From Myxococcales bacterium (GTDB lineage: Bacteria > Myxococcota_A > UBA9042): a stretch of DNA of 40,283 nucleotides. The position numbers were made by a program, and so were the translations under genes. This document shows positions 18,537-27,569 of this stretch, piece after piece. The notes beneath the pieces are model-generated. The model saw only the letters and a program-made list of their open reading frames with translations, searched no databases and was not told where the DNA came from. Each line of letters starts with the position of its first letter. Position 1 is the first letter of the stretch. The stretch covers positions 1 through 40,283 of the forward strand of contig JAGSHB010000033.1 of assembly GCA_023954815.1 (NCBI GenBank), written 5' to 3'.

Positions 18537-19175
18537 TTAGCCTCCATGGCGGCCGCGGCCATCGGTGCGGAGGGCGGCGAGGCCGGAGGTTATCAGCGCA
18601 CCCAGGTCGCCGGAAGGCGCGTCGTCACCAGCCAGCACTGTATCGATGGTGGTCTCCGCCTGCTGCACCCGATACCCGAGGTTGACCAAGGCGCTGATGG
18701 CGTCCTGGGCGATAGGCGTACGCGAAGACGACTTCGGCTCTGCAACCATGGGCTCGGGCATGTCGATGAGCAGCTCGGCTGGCAGCCGATCCCGCAGCTT
18801 CACGATGAGCAGTTCTGCGGTGCGTTTGCCGATGCCCTTGGCCTTCGTCAGCGGGCCGGGCTTGCCGTCGTGGATCGTGCGGGCGATGGCGCTGGGGGAC
18901 AGGGTCGACAGCAGCGCCAGCGCGCCCTTGGGTCCGACACCGGAGACCGAGATCAGCAGCCGGAATAGATCGCGGGACGCCACCTCGACAAATCCGTAGA
19001 GCAACAGCGCGTCTTCGCGGACGACGGTGTGCACGCTCACGGCCAGCGGGATGCCTTGCACGATGGACGCCAGATCGCTCGCCGTCACAAAAACTTCATA
19101 GCCAACGCCCGACACATCGAGCACCACGTGATCGGAGCCGACCTGCCGGCAATGTCCACTGAGCCAGGCGATCAT
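18537..19175 (-). CDS. ruvA: Holliday junction DNA helicase subunit RuvA
   Basis: Tetrameric junction-binding subunit that loads RuvB. The N-terminal OB domain begins MIAWLSGHCRQVGSDHVVLD and continues through VSVHTVVREDALLLYGF. Two HhH motifs follow (LLISVSGVGPKGALALLS and AKGIGKRTAELLIVKLRDRL). A flexible linker and a C-terminal RuvB-contact domain (DAISALVNLGYRVQQAE) complete it. 212 residues. Its ATG overlaps the ruvC TGA by four bases (ATGA), and its stop abuts the ruvB start, giving the compact ruvC-ruvA-ruvB order. Confidence 0.95.
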   Translation of the reverse strand: MIAWLSGHCRQVGSDHVVLDVSGVGYEVFVTASDLASIVQGIPLAVSVHTVVREDALLLYGFVEVASRDLFRLLISVSGVGPKGALALLSTLSPSAIARTIHDGKPGPLTKAKGIGKRTAELLIVKLRDRLPAELLIDMPEPMVAEPKSSSRTPIAQDAISALVNLGYRVQQAETTIDTVLAGDDAPSGDLGALITSGLAALRTDGRGRHGG

Positions 19176-19756
19176 CTGCGCTTCCTCCCGCGTGCCCCGG
19201 CCACGACCGCAGCGTAATAAGCGCGTGCGTCCGACGCTGGAGCCGCAGTCACGGTCGACAGCGCTGCATCGCGGCTGTGCGTAATCGCCACGGCCAACGC
19301 GTCGCCTTCGTCTTCTTGGGGCGGCTCGGTCAGCCCGAGTTGTAGCTGCACCATATGGGTCACTTGTTCCTTCGTCGCACGACCCGAGCCCACCACCGCG
19401 CGTTTGATCACCGAGGGTTGATACTCGGACACCGGCACACCCCTGGCGGCAGCGACGGCGATCGGCAGGCCCCGCGCTTGACCGATCACAAGGGCGGTTC
19501 GCGGATTCTTGTGCACAAACGCCTGCTCGATGGCGAGCACATCGACCTGATGCGTGTCCAATAGCTTGGAAAACGCGGTCAGCAGCTCGCCGAGTCGCTC
19601 GTGCAGGGGCATCTTCGCCGGCATCTTGATCACGCCGCTAGCGATATGGCGCACATCGGAGCCCTGGGCCTCAATGATGCCCCAGCCGCAGAGCCGACTT
19701 CCGGGATCGACCCCGAAAATTCGCTGTATTTGCCGGGTTTCAGCTTGGGTTCTCAT
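19172..19756 (-). CDS. ruvC: Holliday junction resolvase RuvC
   Basis: Endonuclease that cuts Holliday junctions symmetrically. The RNase H-like fold and four acidic active-site residues are visible: Asp17 in FGVDPGSRLCGWG, Glu in VLAIEQAFVHKNPRTAL, and the C-terminal pair in EDEGDALAVAITH. The segment GSGRATKEQVTHMV is also characteristic. At 194 residues it is slightly longer than usual because of a tail ending in GARGRKRR. It is the first gene of the ruv run and is divergent from the cyclophilin-type lipoprotein, so the 102 bases at 19757-19858 should carry its promoter. No SOS box of the CTGT-N8-ACAG form is visible there. Confidence 0.96.
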   Translation of the reverse strand: MRTQAETRQIQRIFGVDPGSRLCGWGIIEAQGSDVRHIASGVIKMPAKMPLHERLGELLTAFSKLLDTHQVDVLAIEQAFVHKNPRTALVIGQARGLPIAVAAARGVPVSEYQPSVIKRAVVGSGRATKEQVTHMVQLQLGLTEPPQEDEGDALAVAITHSRDAALSTVTAAPASDARAYYAAVVAGARGRKRR

Positions 19757-19858
19757 GGTCCAATGCTCCTGCTGCGGCAGGGTAACCGGCTGTCGGCGGA
19801 AGGGCCATGCGCAACTGCGATTGAACAGTCGGCGCCGTCGCCCCTATGCTGCGCGTCC

Positions 19859-21106
19859 ATGAAGTTATCCGCCTCTCTGATACTGCCCCTCCTCGCCACT
19901 GCTGCCATCGGTTGCGCGCAGGCCGGTGAAACGTGGGAGCAGATCGAGTTGCCGCCCCTGGCCGAGCCCATCGCCCGGGGAGAGAAACCGCCGATGCTAG
20001 CGCCGGGTGTGCTCGCCTCATCAGGTGGTCAGACACAAACGAAAGTAGCCACGAAGACCACACCAGCCGGACAACAGCCCCAAGGCAAAAAAGACACAGC
20101 AGGGGCCAAGAACAAGCCGCCAAAGACGTCCAAGAAGCCGAAGAACGAGAAGAAGAAGAAGGCCAAGAAGAAAAAGAAGGCCAAGCACATGGTTCCGCTG
20201 AAGATGCTGGTGGTGACCGCGGACAAGATCAAAGGTCACGCGCCGCCAGCGCACTACCCGCTCCTGGCCGTGTACTCCCGCATTCGACAGCTCGCCTCCG
20301 TCGGTGAGGTTCGCTATCTGCGCCCGTGGCTGAGCCGTCACAGTCTCGACATCGTCGCCCGCCAACATGGCAACAGTCCTGTGATTCCCATCGCTCCCCG
20401 AACGCTTTGGCAGCGGATCTCCGGTGAGGTTGTCGCGATTGAGTACGCGGGCACGCGCGCCATCGTGACCGTCAAGCAGCAGCGACAACTTCAACGGCTG
20501 ACGTTCTTTGTCGAAGACCGCAACTGGCGACTAGACCTGATGGCGGACGATGCCCAACGAGGACCAGCACCCCAAAAACCGGAGCTGACGTTGCGCGAGG
20601 CTTGCAAAGGCATCGCGGGTCGTGGCCCGTTGGTCGCTGTTTTTGAGACGTCGAAAGGGCGGTTTCGCTGTCGGTTGAACGCCGCGCTGGCCCCGGAGAC
20701 GGTCGCCCATTTCGTCGGGCTGGCGCGCGGGTTATTGGGCCCTGTCAACGCGGGTGGCCGGGTGAATCCTTTCTACGATGGCCTGCGCTTTCACAGTGCC
20801 GTGCCAGGCAAGATGATTCAGGGGGGCGATCCAACAGCGACGGGCATGGGCGGCGCGGGCATCACGATTGCAGATGAGTTCGACCCCAAGCTGCGCCATG
20901 ACCGGCCGGGCATGCTGGCGCTGGCGAGCGCGGGGCCCCACACCGGGTCGTCTCAGTTTTACGTCACGCTCGTCGCTGCGCCGCGTCTCGATGATCGCCA
21001 TTCGATCTTCGGCCAATGCCGTGACCTCGATGTGGTCCGCAAGATCGCGGACGCGGGCCCCAACACCGTGGTGATCAACAAAGTCCAGATTCAGCGGGGA
21101 TTGTAG
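19859..21106 (+). CDS. Cyclophilin-fold lipoprotein (peptidyl-prolyl isomerase family) lacking the catalytic Arg
   Basis: A 415-residue predicted lipoprotein (lipobox AIGC, Cys19). After the signal comes a low-complexity linker that turns strongly Lys-rich (about residues 75-105, mainly Lys, Ala and Pro). A small alpha/beta region with WQRISGEVVAIEY and FFVEDRNWRLDLM follows and resembles an NTF2-like fold. The C terminus is a cyclophilin domain (about 250-415: AVFETSKGRFRCRLN, FHSAVPGKMIQGGDP, GMLALASAGPHTGSSQFYVT, RHSIFGQC). Cyclophilins isomerise X-Pro bonds. The FHR motif, whose Arg is catalytic (Arg55 in human CypA), reads FHS here (Ser313), while the Gln, Phe and His positions remain. 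The start is ATG 19859; the longer frame reads through the ruvC promoter region. It ends 6 bases from the convergent CcmF gene. Confidence 0.85.
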   Translation: MKLSASLILPLLATAAIGCAQAGETWEQIELPPLAEPIARGEKPPMLAPGVLASSGGQTQTKVATKTTPAGQQPQGKKDTAGAKNKPPKTSKKPKNEKKKKAKKKKKAKHMVPLKMLVVTADKIKGHAPPAHYPLLAVYSRIRQLASVGEVRYLRPWLSRHSLDIVARQHGNSPVIPIAPRTLWQRISGEVVAIEYAGTRAIVTVKQQRQLQRLTFFVEDRNWRLDLMADDAQRGPAPQKPELTLREACKGIAGRGPLVAVFETSKGRFRCRLNAALAPETVAHFVGLARGLLGPVNAGGRVNPFYDGLRFHSAVPGKMIQGGDPTATGMGGAGITIADEFDPKLRHDRPGMLALASAGPHTGSSQFYVTLVAAPRLDDRHSIFGQCRDLDVVRKIADAGPNTVVINKVQIQRGL

Positions 21107-21112
21107 CGGCGG

Positions 21113-23815
21113 TCAGCTGTTCTGGGTCCGGGCCGCGACGACTTTGGGCTCGCTCTGCGACACACCGATCTCGCCGGCCGTCGTCGACGTCGGCGCTGAC
21201 TGGCGAACAGGGCGCGCGCGACGGGTGGGCCAGATGCAAATCGCCCCGCCAAGCACCATGACGATGGCGCCCAACCACAGAAAGCTCACGAACGGAAAGA
21301 CGATGGCGAGCAGTGTGATGAAACTCTTGCCCTGCTGCGGGCGCATGGCCAAGTAGAGATCGTGCTCAAAGGTCGAGTGAATCGCCACCTCGGTCGTCGG
21401 TGAGCTGTGCTTGGCGTAAAAGCGCACCTCGGGCAGCAGCAGCATGCCGACGTTGCTGGGGACCACATCAACACGCCCGGCGCCGCCTTTGAGTTGCACC
21501 TTGTCGGCGAAGCGGGCCCAGCGAATCCCAGCGAGCGGTTTTGCAGCCATCAGCGCGGTAAATCGGTCTTTTTGCGCCGGATTAGCAAAGCGAACAGAGA
21601 AGTCCATCTGCCCCGGCACGGTATGAACCGTCGCCTTGAACGCTGACCGTTTGGTAAAATGTGCGCGCGTCCCCTTAAACAGGGGCATGGCCATGCGGGG
21701 CGCGACCTTGGCGACCTTGCGCAGGGTCTCACCGAGGGTCAGTCGCAGCTCCAGTGGGTCGTTTGACGGCAATACGGCGGCCTGGCCAGCGAGGCGCTGG
21801 GCGAAATAGCGATCGCTGAAAGACTTCGCATCGGCCGCCTGCTTGAAGGTGAGCGCGATGCGGGGCGATCCAGGCTGGGTATCGACCGTGACCGTGCTCT
21901 TGGCGCCTGCGGAGGCCTGCTTCACGACGGCGGCAATCTCACCCGCAGGCAGCGTGGCCTTGCGATCCATGACCACCATGGTCGCACGCGTGCGCACGTA
22001 GGCGCCGTCCGGCTCCCAGTCGACGATACTGTCGGTGTACATCAGGCCGTATTCACCGATCTCGGTCCGATCGCCCGGATCGAGCGCGACTTCGGGCTGA
22101 TAGATGCGGAAGGCGTTGCCAGCGAAGGCCAAGAACGAAAAGACGATGCCCAGGTGCACGATGTAGCCGCCGTAACGCCGCTTGTTTCTCATGGTCAGCA
22201 TGGTCAGGGCCATCAGGTAGCTCTCGCCCCGGCTCTTGCGCCTCGCTCTAGCACCAACGTGGAATTCTAGGCTGATGGCGATCGTGACGAACACGCCAAA
22301 AAGCACTGAAATCACGCCGTAGATCTCGGCCCGACCGATCGCGTCGGCCCACTGGCTATAGGCCTCTCCAAAGGCGATGCCGCGGCGGTCGGCGAGGCGT
22401 AAGATCGTCCGGACGCTCCAACTGGAGACCAGGATGGAGGTGATCACGGCGGACAGCCCCATCGGCCGGCGGAAGTTCTTCTCGAAGTTCTTGCGGGTGG
22501 CCCGGCGCCAGGAGATCAACGGCCCAACGCCCGTCAACAACAGCAGCGCCATGCCCAGCGGCGCCATAACGCGGTTGAACCAAGCCTCGCCAAGCTCAAC
22601 GGGCTGGGTCATGGGATCGGCGGGGATACCGACCGTACTCAGCACGTCTGCGATTTGATTGTAGAGCGCGCGGAAAGCCTCGGCTTCACTGATCTTGGAA
22701 AAGAGCGTGCCCCACATCACAACGAACGCGCAGCCGACGAGCAGCACATTGTTGAGTACGAAAAACGCCTCCCGGCTCATCATGCTGTCGAGTTCAGCCT
22801 CGGCGCGCAGATCGTTCCAGCGGTAGGCAACCAGGCAGACCGACAGCACAAAGATGCCGCCCATGTACCAGAGAAACCACGGTGCCAGGGTTGAGTCGGC
22901 GAACGCGTGGACCGAGTCGATGAGCTGCGAACGGGTGAGGAACGTGCCGAAGATCGTGAGCAGGAACGTCAGACAGACCAGCACCGCGTTCCACCGACGC
23001 AGCATGTTGCGCCGCTCTTGGATCATGACCGAGTGCAGAAATGCCGTCGCGGTGAACCAGGGGATGAGACCGGCGTTCTCCACCGGATCCCACATCCAGA
23101 ATCCGCCCCAACCGAGCTCTTGATAGGCCCAAGCGCCGCCCAAAATCAGGCCAATGGTCAGGAACATCCAACTCACCAGCGTCCACTGGCGGGTGTCTCT
23201 AAGCCATTGGCTATCGAGCTTGCCGGTGATGAGCGCGGCGGCGCCAAACGCAAAGGGCACCGTGAAGGTCATGTAGCCCGTGAGCATCGCCGGCGGATGA
23301 ATCGACATGAAGGGGTTTTGCAGCAGGGGATTCATCCCGCGACCGTCTGCGGGCCCGCCGTACGCCTGGAAGATCTCGAAGGGGTTGGACTCCCAGACCA
23401 TCAGGGCGGCGAAGAAGGCGACGGCGGTGTGCAAGACGCCGCTGGTCCAGCCGAGGAAGATCGGCGTCTGGGTGCGGTTGCGACCGATGGAGACGACAGC
23501 AAAGGTGGACAGAACGGCGGTCCAAAATAGCAGCGCGCCCTTCTCTCCGCCCCAAAAACCGGCCAATAAGTAGGCAAACGGCATGTCGCGGTCGGTGTAC
23601 GCGGCGATGTATTTGTTGCTGAAATCGTGGGTGACGAGGCCGTAGATGAGGGCCGCGCTCATGGCCAGGTAGATGAGCCAGGAGGCCATCATCATGTGGC
23701 GGCCTGCGTCGAGCAGCCCCGGTGAGCGCAGCTTCGCGCCAACAAAACCTACCAGCGCGGTGGCGACGGTGCTGAGGAACGCGAGATAGAGGAGGGCGGT
23801 GCCTACGTCATGCAT
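21113..23815 (-). CDS. ccmF: CcmF/CcsA-type cytochrome c heme lyase subunit
   Basis: Polytopic inner-membrane protein that attaches heme to apocytochrome c in System I maturation. It has about 15 hydrophobic segments and the WWD heme-handling motif WGGFWMWDPVENAGLIPW. The four CcmF heme-ligand His contexts are present: IHPPAMLTGYM, FLHSVMIQERR, SVHAFADS and YIVHLGIVFSFLAF. At 900 residues it is far longer than the usual roughly 650. The excess is a soluble region between the last two membrane segments (residues about 600-830), rich in beta strands with two similar units (around TFKQAADAKSFSDRYF and FANPAQKDRFTALM). No ccmE, ccmG, ccmH or cytochrome gene is nearby. The C terminus is polar. A clear ribosome binding site before ATG 23815 is lacking. 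Confidence 0.92.
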   Translation of the reverse strand: MHDVGTALLYLAFLSTVATALVGFVGAKLRSPGLLDAGRHMMMASWLIYLAMSAALIYGLVTHDFSNKYIAAYTDRDMPFAYLLAGFWGGEKGALLFWTAVLSTFAVVSIGRNRTQTPIFLGWTSGVLHTAVAFFAALMVWESNPFEIFQAYGGPADGRGMNPLLQNPFMSIHPPAMLTGYMTFTVPFAFGAAALITGKLDSQWLRDTRQWTLVSWMFLTIGLILGGAWAYQELGWGGFWMWDPVENAGLIPWFTATAFLHSVMIQERRNMLRRWNAVLVCLTFLLTIFGTFLTRSQLIDSVHAFADSTLAPWFLWYMGGIFVLSVCLVAYRWNDLRAEAELDSMMSREAFFVLNNVLLVGCAFVVMWGTLFSKISEAEAFRALYNQIADVLSTVGIPADPMTQPVELGEAWFNRVMAPLGMALLLLTGVGPLISWRRATRKNFEKNFRRPMGLSAVITSILVSSWSVRTILRLADRRGIAFGEAYSQWADAIGRAEIYGVISVLFGVFVTIAISLEFHVGARARRKSRGESYLMALTMLTMRNKRRYGGYIVHLGIVFSFLAFAGNAFRIYQPEVALDPGDRTEIGEYGLMYTDSIVDWEPDGAYVRTRATMVVMDRKATLPAGEIAAVVKQASAGAKSTVTVDTQPGSPRIALTFKQAADAKSFSDRYFAQRLAGQAAVLPSNDPLELRLTLGETLRKVAKVAPRMAMPLFKGTRAHFTKRSAFKATVHTVPGQMDFSVRFANPAQKDRFTALMAAKPLAGIRWARFADKVQLKGGAGRVDVVPSNVGMLLLPEVRFYAKHSSPTTEVAIHSTFEHDLYLAMRPQQGKSFITLLAIVFPFVSFLWLGAIVMVLGGAICIWPTRRARPVRQSAPTSTTAGEIGVSQSEPKVVAARTQNS

Positions 23816-24038
23816 GATTTGTCCGAGTATTCGCGCTGCTTGCCACAGGACGCGGGGGCGAGACCATACCTGACTGGCGCGCTAGTAAAAGGGCGGATTA
23901 CTCAAGTTGCCGATCGCGCTCGGAGACCCCTTACTGGTGGCCCAATGGCGTGCTGGGAAGTGCAGATAGCGGCGTTCGTGCTATCTTGCCGCGCACTCGC
24001 CGCTGCCCTGTCGGGGCAAACACTCTCAGGAGCGCCAC

Positions 24039-26201
24039 ATGGCCGGGCCGAAGCCAACCGCCGCGATGATTCGCACCCAACTTTGTCAGCGCTGGCTGGC
24101 CAATGCCTGCGCCCATATGCGCCGACAGCTACAGATGGCGACCCAGGTCCGCCAAGCCGTGGCCGCCGGGCTGACACCAGAAGAGGCGCAGCTGTCGGTT
24201 GAGGCGACCGCCGCCGATGTGGGGCGTCTTTCGGACACCCTGCGCAGCATTGACGCTGAGGCGGAAGCTGCGGGCCTGGAGTTGCCCATTCACACGTTGG
24301 TCAAGCAGGGCCATCTCGACGGGCTCGACAACGCGATGCTCATCTTGGCGGTCGCGCCCCACGTCGACGTGGAGATCCGCGACGCGATTGCGCGCTTTAA
24401 CGACAACCTGCTCGCCAACTATGTCGACGTGCGGCTGTGTCTGGAATTTCTGACCCACGACCCGGTGGCGCGGCTGGCGATGCGCAGCCGTTTTTCGTCG
24501 AGCGGCAACCTGCTGCGGAGCCGGATGGTGAGTCTCGAGCGTCCGCGTGACGGTGGCGGCGACAACCTGCTTGGCTACGAGGTGGCGCCCGCGCCGCGCG
24601 TGATGCAGCTGCTGCTGGGCGAGGTCGGGCTGCTCGACTCCGCGATGGAAGACATGGCGACCTTCGAGACGCCGACGGTGACGCTCGATGAGGTGGTCAT
24701 TCAAGACGGGTTGCTGGATCCGATGCTGAGCCTGCTGGAGCAGTACGTCGGTCACGCCAACCGCACCGGTAAGTCTGCGTTCGCGCTGCCGAGCGGTCTG
24801 GTCGTCGAGATCAGCGGTCCGCCCGGCGTGGGCAAAAGCTCCCTCGTGCGGGCGCTCGCCCATCGTCTGGAGCGGCCGATCTTGGAGCTCGATGCGGGCC
24901 GTCTGAGCGATATGCCCGACGAGACCTTCCGGCGGACGCTGCTCTCAGGCCTCGATCAAGCCCGGCTCGGCGATGCGATCGTGGTGCTCGATCACGTCGA
25001 CGGACTGCTGGGCAAGCAGTCGCAGCGGGTCGGCGAAGTGCAGGTGATGCTGCAAAAACACACCGGTCTGGTGATATTGACCTCCCGCGATACCAACGAG
25101 CTCGACAGCAACCTCGATCGCTTCGTTGTGCAGCGGCTTTTGCTCCCAACCCCCGGTCCTGCCGAACGCGAGCGCCTTTTTGAGCTGCACTTGCCCGCCG
25201 GTGTGAAGTTCGCCAAAGACTGCTCGGTGCGCGAGCTGTCGGGTATTTACGCCTTCCCCGGTGCGCTGGTGCGTAACGCCATGCAGGTCGCCGTCAATCG
25301 CGCGTTCGCGGACAATCCGGATGCGCCGGAGATCACCCACAAGATCTTGCGCAAGGCCTGCCACGAGCAGATCCGCGCCAGTCTCGACGAGTACGCCGTG
25401 CGCAAGCAGGTGCACCTGTCGCTGAAAGACGTGATCTTGCCCGAAGAGACCATGGCCGACATCAATGAGCTGTTCACCGCGGCCAAGTACCGGGGCCATG
25501 TGCTGCACAACTGGGGCTTCAACCAGAAGATGAGCACCGGTAAGGGCTTGGTGGCGCTGTTTTCAGGCGAGCCCGGCACCGGCAAGACGCTGTGCTGCAC
25601 GATTTTGGCCAACGAGCTCGACCTGGAGCTCTTTCAGATCAGCATCCCACGTGTGGTCAGCAAGTGGATCGGCGAGACCGAGAAGAACATCGAGAAGATC
25701 TTCGAAACCGCCCGCGCCAACCACGGCATGCTGCTGTTCGATGAGGCCGACTCGCTGTTCGCGAAACGTACCAAAGTGGAGTCCAGCGTCGACCGGTACA
25801 GCAATATGGCCACCAACATGCTGCTGCAGGAGATCGAGAACTTCGAAGGCATCGTGGTGCTGACGACCAATATCGAAAAGAACATGGACGACGCGTTCAA
25901 GCGCCGGATCCAGTTCAAGGTGCACTTCCCCTTCCCCGAACCGGATATGCGTGCCCAGATTTGGCAGACGCTGGTGCCCAAGACCTGTCCGCTCGATGAG
26001 GATGTCGATTGGGACATGCTCGGCAAGCGCTTTGAGCTGTCCGGTGGTCACATCAAAAATGCGGTGCTGCGCGCGGCCTACCAGGCAGCTGCTGAAGAGG
26101 TGCCGATGAATGATCACCACATGGAGTATGCCGCTCGGCAGGAGTGCAAAAACGCCGGTCGCGTGTTCCGCGCCTACGGTGACTACGATCTTCTAGGCTG
26201 A
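24039..26201 (+). CDS. Double-AAA ATPase
   Basis: A 720-residue soluble protein. An all-helical N-terminal region (residues 1 to about 230) precedes two AAA modules. Module 1 has Walker [15 protein letters not shown] (about residue 260), but its Walker B reads [12 protein letters not shown], with His where the catalytic Glu should be. Module 2 is complete: [14 protein letters not shown] (about 508), the pore-side [14 protein letters not shown], Walker [32 protein letters not shown], and [16 protein letters not shown] with the arginine finger. Module 2 resembles the ATPases associated with extracellular contractile injection systems, but such ATPases also occur alone and no sheath, tube or baseplate gene is here. 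AGGAG at 24028-24032 supports ATG 24039. The predicted outer-membrane protein follows 102 bases later on the same strand. Confidence 0.88.
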   Translation: MAGPKPTAAMIRTQLCQRWLANACAHMRRQLQMATQVRQAVAAGLTPEEAQLSVEATAADVGRLSDTLRSIDAEAEAAGLELPIHTLVKQGHLDGLDNAMLILAVAPHVDVEIRDAIARFNDNLLANYVDVRLCLEFLTHDPVARLAMRSRFSSSGNLLRSRMVSLERPRDGGGDNLLGYEVAPAPRVMQLLLGEVGLLDSAMEDMATFETPTVTLDEVVIQDGLLDPMLSLLEQYVGHANRTGKSAFALPSGLVVEISGPPGVGKSSLVRALAHRLERPILELDAGRLSDMPDETFRRTLLSGLDQARLGDAIVVLDHVDGLLGKQSQRVGEVQVMLQKHTGLVILTSRDTNELDSNLDRFVVQRLLLPTPGPAERERLFELHLPAGVKFAKDCSVRELSGIYAFPGALVRNAMQVAVNRAFADNPDAPEITHKILRKACHEQIRASLDEYAVRKQVHLSLKDVILPEETMADINELFTAAKYRGHVLHNWGFNQKMSTGKGLVALFSGEPGTGKTLCCTILANELDLELFQISIPRVVSKWIGETEKNIEKIFETARANHGMLLFDEADSLFAKRTKVESSVDRYSNMATNMLLQEIENFEGIVVLTTNIEKNMDDAFKRRIQFKVHFPFPEPDMRAQIWQTLVPKTCPLDEDVDWDMLGKRFELSGGHIKNAVLRAAYQAAAEEVPMNDHHMEYAARQECKNAGRVFRAYGDYDLLG

Positions 26202-26303
26202 TTTTTCGGGCATGTATGGGCGGTTGATGCTGCACTTTTTGCGGCGGCTCGGCCAGGGCTGTACGTTGCTTGCAGGATGGCCCTGCTGACTGAGGAACTC
26301 GTC

Positions 26304-27455
26304 ATGAACAAGATGCTTCTCGCCTTCGTAGCGACCGTGACCGCGCTGGCCTGTGCGATGCCGTCGCCCGCCGTTGCCAAGCCGTTCAACAATGGCGACC
26401 TCTTTGTGGGCCGGGCCATACGGCCAGATACGACGGACCAGTTCTTCGATTTTGGGATGAAGTTCTCCATCGCGCCGGTCAAAGCGATCATCAAGTCCGT
26501 CGTGAAAAAACAAATGAATGAGTACGCCGCTCAGAATCCTGAGGCGGCGGCGATGCAGGAGTACGTGCAGTACGCGGACACTCAGCAGATGCGCGACCTG
26601 GCCAACAGCGGTCAGCTCGATGCGTTCAAGCAGGCGCTGAAAGACGAGATGACGAAAAATGGCGCACAACTGAGCGCCGAACAAACCGCGATGATCGACG
26701 GTATGGATGAGGCCAAGCTCAAGACCATGGCCGATATGATCGACATCGTGAATGAAGAAGACGACACGCTGACCTTCGCGCTGGAGCCCTGGGTGGCCGT
26801 CAACTTCAAATACCTGCGCATCAAGGCCAATGTGGCAATCGCAGGCTTTTCCAACGACAAGATCGACATGCCGTCGATGCAGCTCGGTAACCTCGGGTTG
26901 GAGCTGTCGACCGGCGCCTCCCACGGCGAGATGGGCATGGCCTTCGGCTGGACGGTGGGTGTGCGCGGCTATGCCCCGACTGGCACGGAGGACGCCAATT
27001 TGCTGGCCCTGTCCAACATCACCGCAGCGCCGCGCTTTTTTCACGAGTACGCGACAGTGTCGCCCTTTGCGGTCATCGGCATGGACTTTTCGTTCTTGCA
27101 GTGGAGCGTGCACGGCGAGTTCGTCAACATGATGGCAGTGCGCCAGGGTGATACGAAGGTCAACGATATGGCTTATGTGCAGGCAGGCACGGGGGTGCTG
27201 GTCTACATGAAGTGGGCAGGCCTGTCCCTGGAGCTCGATGGCCTGTTCAACGTCAAAGATGCCGATGCCATGGGCGGCACTTGGCTGCTGACCAGTGGCG
27301 TGCGTACGTACCTCGGACCGGCCAACATCGGCGTTGGCGTGCAAATCCCGCTGGCCCAGCCCGGTTCGGATGACGCCTACTTCGCCATGGGCGGCGTCGC
27401 GACGGGCTCTCCGGCCGCCTTCAATTTCATGCTCGACGCAAAAATGCGCTTTTGA
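26304..27455 (+). CDS. Predicted outer-membrane beta-barrel protein with helical N-terminal domain
   Basis: I do not recognise the family. A 383-residue protein with an Sec signal peptide (MNKMLLAFVATVTALACAM, likely cleaved after AVA before KPFNN). Residues about 50-150 are strongly helical and charged (IIKSVVKKQMNEYAAQNPEA, LDAFKQALKDEMTKN, EAKLKTMADMIDIV). From about 160 onward alternating strands rich in Gly, Phe and Val end in FNFMLDAKMRF, with the terminal Phe typical of BAM-assembled barrels. Together this suggests a small barrel carrying a periplasmic helical plug or partner-binding region. GAGGA at 26292-26296 supports ATG 26304 over the earlier ATG. It lies between the double-AAA ATPase and the radical SAM gene. 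Confidence 0.72.
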   Translation: MNKMLLAFVATVTALACAMPSPAVAKPFNNGDLFVGRAIRPDTTDQFFDFGMKFSIAPVKAIIKSVVKKQMNEYAAQNPEAAAMQEYVQYADTQQMRDLANSGQLDAFKQALKDEMTKNGAQLSAEQTAMIDGMDEAKLKTMADMIDIVNEEDDTLTFALEPWVAVNFKYLRIKANVAIAGFSNDKIDMPSMQLGNLGLELSTGASHGEMGMAFGWTVGVRGYAPTGTEDANLLALSNITAAPRFFHEYATVSPFAVIGMDFSFLQWSVHGEFVNMMAVRQGDTKVNDMAYVQAGTGVLVYMKWAGLSLELDGLFNVKDADAMGGTWLLTSGVRTYLGPANIGVGVQIPLAQPGSDDAYFAMGGVATGSPAAFNFMLDAKMRF

Positions 27456-27569
27456 GTTGAATTCTTGTCGGAAAAGCGCTCTTTCGGGGGTGGATTTTCC
27501 TGCTCGCGCTACCGCTCGACCTCTGCCACACTGCGCCGCGCTCGCCCCCAAGGGCGGTAGGAGCAGGCG

